In this document: positions 8,067-17,376 of the stretch, piece after piece
Numbering within the stretch: the first letter of the stretch is position 1
How the letters are laid out: every line of letters begins with the position of its first letter
Assembly: GCA_027486585.1 (NCBI GenBank)
Contig: JAIXOU010000064.1
Coordinates: 1-64,000 of the forward strand
Length of the DNA stretch: 64,000 nt
Source: Verrucomicrobiaceae bacterium
GTDB lineage: Bacteria > Verrucomicrobiota > Verrucomicrobiia > Verrucomicrobiales > Verrucomicrobiaceae
Direction of reading: 5' to 3'
Position numbers and translations under genes: made by a program
The notes under the pieces: generated by a model
Told to the model about the DNA's origin: nothing
Seen by the model: the letters and a program-made list of their open reading frames with translations, nothing else
Database searches by the model: none

Positions 8067-8963
8067 TCAATCTCGTTCGGGAAGTACATCAACGGCGACC
8101 TGGAGACTCTGTTCTCCGGCGCCAATGCTGACGCCGCGCAGGGGACTGACGTCGCTAAAATCACGGCCCCAAGCAACTGTGACGTGTCGATCTGACGGCA
8201 AGATGTTGTTTGTCGGATCGGCATCCATCCAGCCGATGGTTTCTCCGCAAAAAGCAGACACCCAGGCGTGTGAGGCATCTGCACCGACCAGTTTTACCTG
8301 TCCTGGAGGCGGCAGAGTCTCCAGATAACCGCTGACATAACGCGCAGGCAGTCCCAGGCTGCGTAAGCAAGCGATCATGACCTGAGCGAAGTCCTGGCAG
8401 ACGCCGCGTTTCTTTTTCAGCACTTCTTCGACCGGCGTGGCAAAGTCGGTGGCCGTAGGATCAAAGAGAAAGTCCTCATTGATGCGGCGATTCAGATCAC
8501 AGACAGCTTCAAGAATCGGGCGTTTAGCAGGGAAAGAAGCGCGGGCATAGTCAGCAAAGATGCTGCCTGTGGGAATCAGCGTGGAGGCAAAGGCCAGCTC
8601 TCCTGCCATGCTGGAGGTGCTAAAGCGATCACCACGGCAAGCGTCCCGCACACTTTCCCAGCTAGGCGTGGTGGATGGGTCAATGGGCTCGCTTGGTTCG
8701 ACCTCAATGAGACTGCGGGCGATGACTTCGAGCTTTTGATGCGAGCCTTCGATTTCAAAATAGACGCAGGCGTTTCCAAAATAGTCGGCACGCTCAGCAC
8801 GGCGCACGGGCTCCGGTTTGATGGTGAGTTCATGCCAGGGGCACTCTTGAAACGGCAGTGCTCGGGGCTCTAAACGCGCGGTGTAATGACAGACCGTGAC
8901 AGGGCTCTCATACGTGTAGGTAGTGCGGTGGATGATGTTATAGCGCACGGTCGATCGGGGCAA
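8067..8963 (-). CDS. Bacterial transglutaminase-like cysteine protease-fold protein
   Basis: This 298-residue protein has an N-terminal beta-sandwich typical of bacterial transglutaminase-like proteins (YNIIHRTTYTYESPVTVCHY). The catalytic core has the expected Cys (RGVCQDFAQV), His (DASHAWVSAF) and Asp (WMDADPTNN), followed by the usual DRHVTVAWGRDFSDVSPLRG tail. In many bacteria such genes sit with ATP-grasp/alpha-E proteins, as here: the 843-residue gene ends 10 bases upstream. The pair probably acts on peptides or amide bonds, but the substrate is not known for this family. Confidence 0.92.
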   Translation of the reverse strand: MPRSTVRYNIIHRTTYTYESPVTVCHYTARLEPRALPFQECPWHELTIKPEPVRRAERADYFGNACVYFEIEGSHQKLEVIARSLIEVEPSEPIDPSTTPSWESVRDACRGDRFSTSSMAGELAFASTLIPTGSIFADYARASFPAKRPILEAVCDLNRRINEDFLFDPTATDFATPVEEVLKKKRGVCQDFAQVMIACLRSLGLPARYVSGYLETLPPPGQVKLVGADASHAWVSAFCGETIGWMDADPTNNILPSDRHVTVAWGRDFSDVSPLRGVSIGAGEQSLQVAVDVLPERD

Positions 8964-8973
8964 ATGATAGGGC

Positions 8974-11505
8974 TTAGCTGGGCTCCTTGCGGCTGGAGTG
9001 AGAGAAGAAATGCTCGGTGATGAGATCAGAGAGCTTTTCCAGGCCCAGTGTCAGGTTCTCACAAAGAGCAGGAACATGACCGAAAACTTCATCGCCTGCT
9101 TTGGCCAAGGCGGCCAGGTTTAGGGCAATGAGTTCAGATTGTAAGGCATCGATCTGAAGGCGTGAGCTGTCTCCAGCATCTTTGCCGGGCGCACTGGGTA
9201 ATTGCTTGATTTGCGTGCCCAGGATGCGGCTTTGGTGTAGGACCGAACGGGGATTGATGTCATTGAGCAGCAGTAGATCCAAGACCGGCACCAAGCTGGG
9301 CCGGGCAAAGTGAAGTCGGCGATAGGTCATGGTGCTATCACAGATTTCCAACAAAGGATTGAGCAGCGTGTCGTCGAGCGCGCTGTGCTCCGTCGCTGTT
9401 TTGACGAGGCCGAGGACGATGTACGCGCGCTCGATCCGCTTGCCAATTTCAAGGAAGCGCCAGCCATGACCACGCGTCATGTTTTCCTGCTGCATCCCAC
9501 TGAAGGCCGCTAGATCCAAAATGAGCGTGTCCAGAACGCCCTGCGCTGTGGAGATCACAAACGGACCCGCTGGCAGGCGAATGTCGCGCTCGATACGATT
9601 GAAAAGACGCCAGGTATCGTCCGAAAGCCGATCCCGAGCCGCTGTGGCATTGTAGCGCAGGCGGCTGAGCAGATCGGGGATGCTACCATGACGCTTCGGA
9701 TCTAATAATAGGGCCTGAAGGTGATCATGGATGGTGGTGACATCTGCTGGCACAATCCCCATCTGGACCATGAGGGCAATGCAGCCCTGCAACTCGCGAC
9801 TTTGAGTAGTGGTGCGCTCCCCAGCGATCCTCTGCATGACAGATCGCAGGACACGCACTGTGGCCTCTAGCCGCTCGGCGTAGCGACCGAGCCAATAGAG
9901 ATGATCGGCCGCACGGCTGGGAACTCCGCTAGGCGGTCTGGCAGGGCGGATAACGACAGGCTGTTGTTTTTTGCGACTCTCGTAATAGGCGTCCACCGCA
10001 CCATCTCCAACGACCCAGGTGTCTTTGCTAATGCCACCACTGCGCATCGTCACCAACCACCGACGTGGCTCTGGACTGACTCGGGAAAGGCCGCCTGGCA
10101 TCGCCACAAAGCCGTCGCCTTGGGCAATCGAGAAAGCACGCCAGACCAGCGAGCGCGGTTCAATGGCTTTGCCTGTCCACGTGGGTGTGGTTGAAAGGTT
10201 GAGGACTTCTTGCGCGACCCATTCATGCGGTGAGGCACGAATGGTATCCAACATGCGCGCTTTTTGCTCGGTATCCAGATCGGCGAGGAAGATGGGGTCG
10301 CGGGCACCACGCACAAAGGCGGGCTTGATCACCCAGCGGTCGGGCGTGTTTAGCACCAGATCCAGTTCGCGCTTTTGCCCACACCACCAAGTCGGCACGC
10401 AGGGGATGAGCAGAGTCTCACCCAGCAGATGGCGGCATAACCCGGGCATAAAGGGATGCAGGGCAGGGGTCTCGATCAATCCAGTGCCCAGTCCATTGGC
10501 CATGGCGATGCTGCCGCTGCGCCAGGCTTCAAGTAAGCCAGCGGTGCCGAGCATGGAGTCCGAATTGAGTTCCAGAGGATCGCAAAAAACGTCATCGACC
10601 TGTCTCACCAGCACATCGACTCGGCGCAGACCTTCAAGGGTTTTGAGATGCACATGTCGATCACGCACCGTCAGGTCGGCTCCTTCGACAAGGGGAAAGC
10701 CCAGGTAACGTGCTTGAAAAGCATGCTCAAAGTAGGTCTCATTGTAGGGCCCAGGTGTGAGCATGAGGATGCCTGCATCGCCGCTGCGGTGCTTCGGGGC
10801 CAGAGAGCGCAGCATATCGCGCTTCATTTCAAAATAAGCGGCCAAGCGCCGGACCTTTGAGGCATTGAACTCCTCTGCATAGACGTTTGCCAAAATGATC
10901 CGGTTTTCCAGGGCATAACCGTGTCCGCTAGGGGATTGCGCGCGGTCGGCTAGGACTCGCCATTGGCCGTCAGATGCACGCACGAGGTCACAGCCCATGT
11001 TGAAGACAAAACGTCCACCTGCTGGATTGATGCCGACGACAGTGCGTAGAAAACCAGGATTAGCATGGATCAGAGCCGGTGGGATGAGGCCATCGCGCAG
11101 TAATTTTTGCGGGCCATATAAATCCAGCAGAATGGCATTGAGCAGGCGTCCCCGCTGATCAAGCCCGCGCTGAATCTGCTGAAATTCCTCTTGGGCCACA
11201 ATGAAGGGCAGGGTATCTAGCGACCATGGACGGCTTGAGCTTTGGGCATCATCATAGATGTTGTATGTCACGCCATGATCATGCAGAAGGCGTTGAATAC
11301 TGGCTGAGCGGGATGAGAAGTCGTCCTCAGTGCATTGGTTTAAAAAGCTGCCAAAGGTCTTCCAATGTGGGCGTAACTCACCGTTTGGGAGCAGCATTTC
11401 ATCGTAAGTTCCAGCCTCAGGGCGGTAGCCTTTGACGCCAGTCGGCGTGGTCGCAGACTGTTGTTGTTGAAAGACTTTGGGAGGTTGGTTGGCTGTTTGT
11501 GGCAT
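8974..11505 (-). CDS. Fused circularly permuted ATP-grasp and alpha-E domain protein
   Basis: This 843-residue fusion has a circularly permuted ATP-grasp (former DUF404/DUF407, about residues 30-500). It contains NMGCDLVRASDGQWRVLADR, LTPGPYNETYFEHAF and the nucleotide-site-like WVIKPAFVRGARDPIF. A mostly helical alpha-E domain (former DUF403, about residues 530-830) follows, with ADHLYWLGRYAERLEATVRV as its signature. These are often separate neighbouring genes, so here they are fused. With the transglutaminase it forms the conserved predicted peptide-modification trio. It starts with MPQTANQ and is preceded by about 170 bases of spacer. Confidence 0.92.
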   Translation of the reverse strand: MPQTANQPPKVFQQQQSATTPTGVKGYRPEAGTYDEMLLPNGELRPHWKTFGSFLNQCTEDDFSSRSASIQRLLHDHGVTYNIYDDAQSSSRPWSLDTLPFIVAQEEFQQIQRGLDQRGRLLNAILLDLYGPQKLLRDGLIPPALIHANPGFLRTVVGINPAGGRFVFNMGCDLVRASDGQWRVLADRAQSPSGHGYALENRIILANVYAEEFNASKVRRLAAYFEMKRDMLRSLAPKHRSGDAGILMLTPGPYNETYFEHAFQARYLGFPLVEGADLTVRDRHVHLKTLEGLRRVDVLVRQVDDVFCDPLELNSDSMLGTAGLLEAWRSGSIAMANGLGTGLIETPALHPFMPGLCRHLLGETLLIPCVPTWWCGQKRELDLVLNTPDRWVIKPAFVRGARDPIFLADLDTEQKARMLDTIRASPHEWVAQEVLNLSTTPTWTGKAIEPRSLVWRAFSIAQGDGFVAMPGGLSRVSPEPRRWLVTMRSGGISKDTWVVGDGAVDAYYESRKKQQPVVIRPARPPSGVPSRAADHLYWLGRYAERLEATVRVLRSVMQRIAGERTTTQSRELQGCIALMVQMGIVPADVTTIHDHLQALLLDPKRHGSIPDLLSRLRYNATAARDRLSDDTWRLFNRIERDIRLPAGPFVISTAQGVLDTLILDLAAFSGMQQENMTRGHGWRFLEIGKRIERAYIVLGLVKTATEHSALDDTLLNPLLEICDSTMTYRRLHFARPSLVPVLDLLLLNDINPRSVLHQSRILGTQIKQLPSAPGKDAGDSSRLQIDALQSELIALNLAALAKAGDEVFGHVPALCENLTLGLEKLSDLITEHFFSHSSRKEPS

Positions 11506-11635
11506 CGACAGAACGTCTTACGGATAGCAGCATACACCGCCAGAATCGGGCCAAGTGCCACGCATTCCGTGTGGCATTGACATTGTTCCCTAAACCACCT
11601 TTGGCAGAAGATGCCAAAAGGAATCTTCTAAGTTT

Positions 11636-11662
11636 GAAGGGCACCTCGTTGAGGTGCCCTTC
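11636..11662 (-). terminator. Hairpin terminator for the lipoprotein/coiled-coil transcript
   Basis: A perfect 12-base-pair inverted repeat (GAAGGGCACCTC / GAGGTGCCCTTC) with a 3-base loop lies 12 bases past the stop of the small lipoprotein gene. There is no strong U tract on the minus strand (AAACTTAG follows), so termination may be partial. A second small stem (CTTTGGCA / TGCCAAA, 11599-11618) lies just beyond. Confidence 0.6.
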
Positions 11663-11673
11663 ATTGATGGAGG

Positions 11674-11868
11674 TTATCGGCTACCGGGCATCATTTGCCC
11701 ATAGCGGGAGTTGCCTTCCCATTTGGGAGGGCGATTCCATGGCAGGGTGCTGTCAGTGACCTTCGGCGGAACGCGCTCGCGGCGTTTTGGCTCATCGGAG
11801 GCACAGGAAACCAGAGAGGCTACAGAAAGCAGCGACAGAAGGGAAAGCAAAAGAACTCGGGTTTTCAT
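11674..11868 (-). CDS. Small predicted lipoprotein
   Basis: This 64-residue protein starts with a lipoprotein signal (MKTRVLLLSLLSLLSVASLVSC), giving a lipobox LVSC with the Cys near residue 22. A short polar, Pro/Arg-rich mature part follows. It is downstream of two anchored coiled-coil genes on the same strand with a 20-base gap, so it is probably co-transcribed. Function unknown. Confidence 0.7.
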   Translation of the reverse strand: MKTRVLLLSLLSLLSVASLVSCASDEPKRRERVPPKVTDSTLPWNRPPKWEGNSRYGQMMPGSR

Positions 11869-11888
11869 AAGGGGGAGGAAGGCGAGGC

Positions 11889-12674
11889 TTATTGATAAAG
11901 CTTTTCAAGGATGACACGATCACCTGGAGCAATGCTCATGCCAGCAGCAAGGGTGTCTGGAATGATATTAGCCACGGTGCGCTCACCTTGCACTGCAACG
12001 ATGCTGAGCTTGCCGACGGTTTGTGATCCACGAATGACCAAGAGCTTGGTTGCTTCACTGATACCGCGAGATTGACCTGCATCGACCACGACAAAACCCC
12101 AGTCACTGTTCACGGCTACGATGCGTGCATTCAGGCTGTTGCGATCAAAGGCCTTTTTGCGGTCTTCGATTTTGCGGACGACTTCATCCAGAGCGCGGCG
12201 GGCTTCGACCATTTTACCTTCTTCAGCTTCGGCTTCTTTTTTCTTCATTTCAGCCTCGGCTTGCAGTTCGGCAGTGGCTTTTTTCATGCCGTTGATCTCT
12301 TCCACCATGGTTTCAGGCTTCATCCCCTGGGGCAGCTTATCAAGACGGACGCGTAGATCAGCGAGCTTTTTGTTGTTGTCGTCCAAGTCGCCTTGAGCAC
12401 GCTTGGTGTCGTTGTCGGCTTGAGCAATCTTGAGTTTTTGAGCCTTTGTCTTTTCCTGTTCAGTGGAAAGTTCGTCGGCCAATTTTGCCACTTCACTGTT
12501 CACTGTGCCGATTTCAGCGACGACAGCGTTGACGTCTTTGAGCGCGCCTTGGACCTGAACGTTAGTTGTGGTGACTTCGGCACGCACTTTGACGAATTCA
12601 CGCCCGTTGACATAGGCGAAGAAGGTTGAGGCGATGATCAGCAGGGCGCTGAGGATGAAAAATACTTTAGTCAT
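11889..12674 (-). CDS. Membrane-anchored coiled-coil protein with C-terminal beta domain
   Basis: This 261-residue protein has an N-terminal membrane anchor (VFFILSALLIIASTFFAYV) and a long coiled coil (about residues 30-185). The C-terminal beta-rich domain (ARIVAVNSDWGFVVVDAGQSRGI...) resembles the SH3/KOW-like shape found at the end of the next gene's coiled coil. The paralogue upstream has the same layout, so they are probably partners in the periplasm. No known family name is assigned. Confidence 0.75.
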   Translation of the reverse strand: MTKVFFILSALLIIASTFFAYVNGREFVKVRAEVTTTNVQVQGALKDVNAVVAEIGTVNSEVAKLADELSTEQEKTKAQKLKIAQADNDTKRAQGDLDDNNKKLADLRVRLDKLPQGMKPETMVEEINGMKKATAELQAEAEMKKKEAEAEEGKMVEARRALDEVVRKIEDRKKAFDRNSLNARIVAVNSDWGFVVVDAGQSRGISEATKLLVIRGSQTVGKLSIVAVQGERTVANIIPDTLAAGMSIAPGDRVILEKLYQ

Positions 12675-12726
12675 GAGTTAGGGGGAGCGAAAAGGTTGGT
12701 CGGAGGGAAGTCGAACAGAAAACGAA

Positions 12727-12950
12727 TTATTTAGCGGCTGGAGCTGCACCGAAGGGATCAGCCGTGCTGGGCGCTGCGGGTGTACCTGGAGCTGGGGTTG
12801 GGGCCGCGCCAAAGGGATCAGAACCCATGGCTGGAGCTGGGGCAGCTGGTGCCGGAGCAGCACCAAAGGGATCGGAACCCATGGCTGGCGCAGCAGGGGC
12901 CGCTGGAGCAGCGCCAAAAGGATCAGAACCCATGGCTGGCGCAGCTGCCT
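12727..12950. repeat. In-gene tandem repeats coding (APAMG)SDPFGAAP units
   Basis: Several near-identical copies of a GGATCAGAACCCATGGCTGG-type DNA unit, about 40-70 bases apart, encode repeated SDPFGAAPAAP stretches at the C-terminus of the 362-residue protein. The repeats keep the frame and could expand or shrink by slippage. Confidence 0.75.
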
Positions 12951-13815
12951 CAGGGGTGGCTGTCGGCATGGCTGGTGTAGTTGAGGCTCCTTCAGCCGCA
13001 GGTGCGTCTTTTTTGGCTGCGTTGCCTTTGCTGTCGGTGTTTTGAGTTGCAGCGGCGACCACTGAATCACCGGTTTGGATAAATTCACCTTCTGCAAGGC
13101 TGCCCGGGATCAGTTCGGCGATGGCTCCGTTCTGTTCGACGTTTCTGACTTTCAGCTTAGCGATGACGTTTTTACCGCGTTTGACTTCAAGGTCAGCGTT
13201 GGCGAAAACGCCTCCGGTGTTGCCTTTGTTCAGAATGCCAAAACCCCACTCTGGGAAGTATTGAGAAATACGAGCGGTGAATTCTGGATCGACGACTCCC
13301 TTGCGGCCGCGGGCTTCAGTTTCGCGGAGTTTAGCCGTTTGAGCGACGACGTTTTCGAATTCTGCTTTGGCTGAGGCGATACGCTGAGTCTGATTGGCGG
13401 CGGCACCTTCAGCCTCGAGCTTTTCTTTTTTGACCTTTTCGATCTGGGCAATGAGTTTTTCGATGTCGCCTGCTTCATCGATTTGTTTTTGCACCGATGT
13501 GACCTGCTGCGAGATTTGCTCTAGATTGCCTTTAATGACGGTTAGCGCGGCTTCTTTTTCGACGGCTTCAGCAGCTAGCTTGACGGTTTCATCTTTGGCG
13601 CTTTGCAGATCTTTAACGGAAGTTTCCAGGACGGCTTTCTTGGCGATCAATCCTTCGTCACCCTCCTTTTTACGGGCTTGTGCGGCTTTTAGATTGGCCT
13701 TGGCAGAGGAAGCGCGTGTGCGCTCTTGATCGAGATCCTTTTGGTTGGACAAAGCAAAGTAGCAGGCTGCGCCGAGGCAGGCGGCAGAGAAAAGGGAGAG
13801 GATCTTCCAGAGCAT
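12727..13815 (-). CDS. Membrane-anchored coiled-coil protein with Ala/Pro repeat tail
   Basis: This 362-residue paralogue of the downstream gene has an N-terminal anchor (ILSLFSAACLGAACYFAL) and a coiled coil (about 25-170). A beta-rich domain follows (ARISQYFPEWGFGILNKGNTGGVF), then a low-complexity tail with repeats of an AMGSDPFGAAP unit. The tail is probably flexible and surface or periplasm exposed. The gene is first in the minus-strand operon 13815-11674. Confidence 0.75.
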   Translation of the reverse strand: MLWKILSLFSAACLGAACYFALSNQKDLDQERTRASSAKANLKAAQARKKEGDEGLIAKKAVLETSVKDLQSAKDETVKLAAEAVEKEAALTVIKGNLEQISQQVTSVQKQIDEAGDIEKLIAQIEKVKKEKLEAEGAAANQTQRIASAKAEFENVVAQTAKLRETEARGRKGVVDPEFTARISQYFPEWGFGILNKGNTGGVFANADLEVKRGKNVIAKLKVRNVEQNGAIAELIPGSLAEGEFIQTGDSVVAAATQNTDSKGNAAKKDAPAAEGASTTPAMPTATPEAAAPAMGSDPFGAAPAAPAAPAMGSDPFGAAPAPAAPAPAMGSDPFGAAPTPAPGTPAAPSTADPFGAAPAAK

Positions 13816-13880
13816 GGTGGGGGTAAAAAATGAGAATTAGATGTCTCTTTTACCGAATGGAGTCATTTTCGACAACACCA

Positions 13881-13900
13881 ATTTTCACAGATGTGAAAAT
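13881..13900. promoter_or_regulatory. Perfect 20-base palindrome, candidate operator
   Basis: ATTTTCACA-GA-TGTGAAAAT is a perfect 9-base inverted repeat. It lies between the divergent coiled-coil operon (start 13815) and the SRP RNA (from about 13962), where promoters are expected. The binding factor is unknown. Confidence 0.4.
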
Positions 13901-13961
13901 CTTATTTCCAGAAACCTGATTCTTACTTGCACTCAGAGTGCCCGCAGCCTATCAGAAAAGC

Positions 13962-14051
13962 GTCAGGGGCCGCAGATGTTCAGCTTGTGAATCCCGCCAG
14001 GTCCTGACGGAAGCAACGGCAGCATGCCTGTTCATGTTGCGGTCCCCTGGC
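13962..14051 (+). ncRNA. ffs: Signal recognition particle RNA (small bacterial type)
   Basis: The region holds the conserved SRP domain IV apical sequence (CCAGGTCCTGACGGAAGCAACGGCAGC). Complementary flanks (GTCAGGGGCCGCAGATG with CATGTTGCGGTCCCCTGGC) close it into one long hairpin of about 90 bases. This is the 4.5S-type RNA that binds Ffh to target nascent membrane proteins. A terminator follows at 14103-14140. The exact ends are estimated from pairing. Confidence 0.88.
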
Positions 14052-14102
14052 ACTATCCTCATCCCGTCCGTTGAGTGAATAGATTTTAATCATCAATTTG
14101 CA

Positions 14103-14140
14103 GCGCCTCGCTCCCTCGACAGGATGCGGGGCGTTTTATT
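14103..14140 (+). terminator. Terminator after the SRP RNA
   Basis: A stem of about 8 base pairs (CGCCTCGC / GCGGGGCG, one wobble) with a 14-base loop is followed by TTTTATTT. It sits between ffs and the cobA-hemD ATG at 14149. The TTG start in the ORF track for cobA-hemD lies next to this stem and is therefore unlikely. Confidence 0.7.
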
Positions 14141-14148
14141 TCTCTACC

Positions 14149-15675
14149 ATGGCATCCGCATCCTCATCTCCCTCTGGCATTTGTTATCTCGTCGGCGCTG
14201 GCCCCGGCGATCCTGGATTGTTGACTCTTAAAGGCAAGGAATGCATCGAAGCCGCTGATGTGCTGGTCTATGATTACCTCTGCAATCCAGAGCATCTACG
14301 TCATGCCAAGCCTGGTACAGAGCGGCTCTATGTCGGCAAAAAGGCTAAAGATCACACGCTGACTCAAGACAAAATCAATGAACTCATCGTTAAACTCACC
14401 CGCGAAGGGAAGGTGGTGACTCGGCTCAAAGGCGGGGATCCCGTGCTTTTTGGTCGCGGCGCGGAAGAGGCTGCTGAACTGGCTGATGCTGGTGTACGCT
14501 TTGAAATCGTTCCTGGAATTACCAGTGCGATTGCTGGTCCGGCTTATGCGGGTATTCCGGTGACGCATCGTGATCATTGCAGTCAATTGACCATTTTTAC
14601 AGGCCATGAGGACCCGACAAAAGAGGAAACCAGCCTGGATTATGCCAAAATAGCCAAAGCGGATGGCACGAAAGTTTTCCTCATGGGTGTGGAGCGCATG
14701 GAGGAAATCACGGGCAAGTTTATTTCCAATGGCGCTGATCCCGACACGCCGATGGCGCTGGTCCGCTGGGCTACGCATGGCTGTCAGCAGACGCTCGTCG
14801 GCACTCTTGGCACGATGGCTGCAAAAGTGAAAGAGGCTGGTTTTAAAGCCCCTGCTGTCGCTGTCGTCGGTAATGTGGTGAAAGAGCGTGCAAAGATCAA
14901 TTGGTTCGAGTCGCGCCCATTATTCGGTAAGAAAATCGTTGTGACCCGCACACGTCAACAGGCTGGTGTGCTGAGCAAAAAGCTACGCGATCTCGGTGCC
15001 GATGTCATCGAACTCCCGACAATCCGCATTGAGGAGCCAACCGACTTGCTGGCCTTTGGTGAATTGGTGCAGGACTGTCATACCTATGAATGGATCCTTT
15101 TCACCAGCCCGAACGGTGTGGATGCGTTCTTTAAAATGTTCGATAAACTTTACACCGATGCCCGCAGCATTGGCGGTGTGCGCATCGCCTGTATCGGACC
15201 AGGCACGGCTGAAAAGGTCCGCGCTCGCCATCTGGCGGTTGATCTCATGCCGGAGAAAGACTTCGTGGCAGAAGGTCTGGTGAAAGCGCTCAAAGAGCAT
15301 CAAAACCTTGAAAACGTGAACATCCTCTGGGTGCGTGCCCAGGAGACTCGTGAAATCATTGCGAATGAACTGACCGGGCTGGGGGCCATTGTGGATGAAG
15401 CCATCGCCTACCGTACCGTGAAGGAAACCGAGGATAATCTGGAAGCTCTGGCTCGCCTCAAAAATGAAGGCGCTGACATGATCACCTTTACCAGTGCTAG
15501 CACGGTTGATTGCTTCATGGATCTCGGCGTGCCGTTACCTGAAGGCTGCAAGATCGCCTGTATCGGTCCTGTGACTGCTACGGCGATCAAAAAACACGGT
15601 CTCAGTTTGGATGTGAATGCCGAGGTGAACACCATCCCAGGGCTCGTCGCAGCGATCGAGAAGTACTGGAAATAG
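14149..15675 (+). CDS. cobA-hemD: Uroporphyrinogen-III C-methyltransferase fused to uroporphyrinogen-III synthase
   Basis: The N-terminal half (about residues 8-255) is a SUMT. It carries VGAGPGDPGLLTLKG, RLKGGDPVLFGRGAEEA and VPGITSAIAGPAYAGIPVTHR, the SAM and substrate motifs. It makes precorrin-2 from uroporphyrinogen III. The C-terminal half (about 260-508) is HemD, with RTRQQAGVLSKKLRDLGA, FTSPNGVDAF and FTSASTV. The fusion makes uroporphyrinogen III and methylates it, feeding siroheme and possibly cobalamin. I chose the ATG at 14149 because the TTG at 14098 adjoins the SRP terminator. The fusion is common in several bacterial groups. Confidence 0.95.
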   Translation: MASASSSPSGICYLVGAGPGDPGLLTLKGKECIEAADVLVYDYLCNPEHLRHAKPGTERLYVGKKAKDHTLTQDKINELIVKLTREGKVVTRLKGGDPVLFGRGAEEAAELADAGVRFEIVPGITSAIAGPAYAGIPVTHRDHCSQLTIFTGHEDPTKEETSLDYAKIAKADGTKVFLMGVERMEEITGKFISNGADPDTPMALVRWATHGCQQTLVGTLGTMAAKVKEAGFKAPAVAVVGNVVKERAKINWFESRPLFGKKIVVTRTRQQAGVLSKKLRDLGADVIELPTIRIEEPTDLLAFGELVQDCHTYEWILFTSPNGVDAFFKMFDKLYTDARSIGGVRIACIGPGTAEKVRARHLAVDLMPEKDFVAEGLVKALKEHQNLENVNILWVRAQETREIIANELTGLGAIVDEAIAYRTVKETEDNLEALARLKNEGADMITFTSASTVDCFMDLGVPLPEGCKIACIGPVTATAIKKHGLSLDVNAEVNTIPGLVAAIEKYWK

Positions 15676-15679
15676 GCTG

Positions 15680-17314
15680 TTACTTCTTTTTGCCCTTTGC
15701 CCGCTTTGGCTTAGTCGCGTCAGCAGGCAAAGGCCCTGCCATGGGCGCGGTTTCAAAAAAGGCGCCACCATTTTCCACACGTGGGTCTTTGGTTTTTGTC
15801 AGTTCAGTCATCAGACGCTCGCGCATCTGATCGCGGATCGTGGCGTAATCAGGATCTTGGGCCACGTTATGGACTTCGAAAGGGTCTTTGTTGATGGCAT
15901 AAAGCTCCTCTTCGGGCCGCAGGGCAAAGGCCCAATCAAAATGCTGTTTCCATTGCGGATTGTTACGCTCGCCAATCAGCCAGGCTTTGGTTGGACTGCT
16001 GTCCATGTCGGCAAAGCTAACGTGTGTGTTCTCGGTTAATGCAGTAACGCCAGCGTCCAAGTTTCCAGCGTCGCCCATCGGCATGCGATCAGGTTTGAAG
16101 TTCAGGATGTAAAGGTAATCTGCCGTACGCAGCGCTCGTTGAGGGTAGGGGAGGTAGCCTTCACGCGCTGACTCGACATGCCGCTCACGTCCCGTGATCA
16201 CGTAGTTACGTTCAGGATCAATTTGGCCGCCTTGGTTGCTTTTTAAAAGAGGCACAAGACTGCGGCCCGTCATGACCGCAGGCGGTGTCAGATGGGCCGT
16301 TTCAAGAAAGGTTGGAGCCAGATCCATGAGATTCACGAAGTCATCCACCACGCGCCCTGGCACCGTGCCGGCACCACGCACCGCCAGAGTCACATGCGTG
16401 CCGAAGTCGTAGAGATTACATTTTCCATGGGGAAAGCCAGGCGCGCCATGGTCACCACTGACGACGACGAGGGTGTTATCCAGTTCACCCATCGCTTCCA
16501 ACTTCTTGAGATGCACACCGATGCAGGCATCAAAGGCCATGATCTCGCCAAAATAATCCGCGAGATCCTCCCGAACTTCCGGCATATCGGGCAGAAAGCT
16601 GGGCATCTTACCTTTAAGCTTCTCAGGGTCCATTCCCCAGAGCGCCTTCGCACTGCCCTTGGTCCATTTGCGGTGCACATTGGTCGGCCCATACCAGTAG
16701 CAAAACGGTTGTCCTTCAGGCCGTGCATTGATGAAGGAATCAAAGTTGCCAGCGACCTCGGCATAAATTTCAGCTTTGGCTGCCTCGATTTCTTTGCCTC
16801 CAGCAACGAGCTGGGTCACGGTTTCCGAGAATTGATTCACGCGGCTTCCAGACTGTTGAAAAGCATGAGCCTGTTCTCCATAAGGAGCATCAGCCGGTGA
16901 ACCAGGACTCCAGACTTTGTAGCTTTTGCCAATGTGATATCCCGCGTCTTTAAGCAGCAGGGGGAACGCTGGAATTTTGGGGTCCCAGACCGCTCCTTGC
17001 AGAATGGCGGCACGTCCTGTGCGCCAGAAATACTGTCCGGAAAGCAGCGAGCTGCGGCAGGGCGTGCAGGACGGAGCACAAACATGAGCGTTTTTAAAGA
17101 GCACCCCCTCCTTGGCAATTCGATCAATATTGGGCGTCTTGATCAGATCATTGACCGTGCCTTTGCCATCGAGATGCTGATAAAGGCTGCCATAACGGCC
17201 CATATCATCGGCAAAGAAAAACAAAATGTTGGGTCGCTTGATTTCTGCTGCGGAGAGGTTGGAAATGTTTCCTGATAGCAGGAGACTTAAGGAAAGAAGG
17301 AGTCGAATGCGCAT
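15680..17314 (-). CDS. Secreted sulfatase (arylsulfatase family)
   Basis: This sulfatase has a Sec signal peptide ([24 protein letters not shown]) and the metal-binding start [11 protein letters not shown]. The active-site motif [11 protein letters not shown] follows, in which the first Cys would become formylglycine. Downstream are the second metal site (SGDHGAPG) and a C-terminal subdomain ending in a basic tail. It would remove sulfate esters from polysaccharides or other substrates in the periplasm. The ATG at 17314 is chosen because it begins the signal peptide. It is convergent with cobA-hemD, only 4 bases apart. Confidence 0.93.
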   Translation of the reverse strand: MRIRLLLSLSLLLSGNISNLSAAEIKRPNILFFFADDMGRYGSLYQHLDGKGTVNDLIKTPNIDRIAKEGVLFKNAHVCAPSCTPCRSSLLSGQYFWRTGRAAILQGAVWDPKIPAFPLLLKDAGYHIGKSYKVWSPGSPADAPYGEQAHAFQQSGSRVNQFSETVTQLVAGGKEIEAAKAEIYAEVAGNFDSFINARPEGQPFCYWYGPTNVHRKWTKGSAKALWGMDPEKLKGKMPSFLPDMPEVREDLADYFGEIMAFDACIGVHLKKLEAMGELDNTLVVVSGDHGAPGFPHGKCNLYDFGTHVTLAVRGAGTVPGRVVDDFVNLMDLAPTFLETAHLTPPAVMTGRSLVPLLKSNQGGQIDPERNYVITGRERHVESAREGYLPYPQRALRTADYLYILNFKPDRMPMGDAGNLDAGVTALTENTHVSFADMDSSPTKAWLIGERNNPQWKQHFDWAFALRPEEELYAINKDPFEVHNVAQDPDYATIRDQMRERLMTELTKTKDPRVENGGAFFETAPMAGPLPADATKPKRAKGKKK

Positions 17315-17376
17315 GATCGATTTCTTTGAACGATTCAGTTCAAGACTAACTTGCAAGAGATTCAGCCTAACTCAGT

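Noticed and set aside
10019-10708. 229-codon plus frame opposite the ATP-grasp gene
   Set aside because: Antisense shadow, rich in Ser/Arg, no motif. The minus-strand gene shows clear domains.
12678-13097. Pro/Gln-rich minus frame overlapping the SDPFGAAP repeats
   Set aside because: Frame-shifted reading of the DNA repeats; it has no other support.
14098-14148. TTG-start extension of cobA-hemD
   Set aside because: The added 17 codons overlap the SRP RNA terminator stem and loop. The ATG at 14149 gives the normal SUMT N-terminus.
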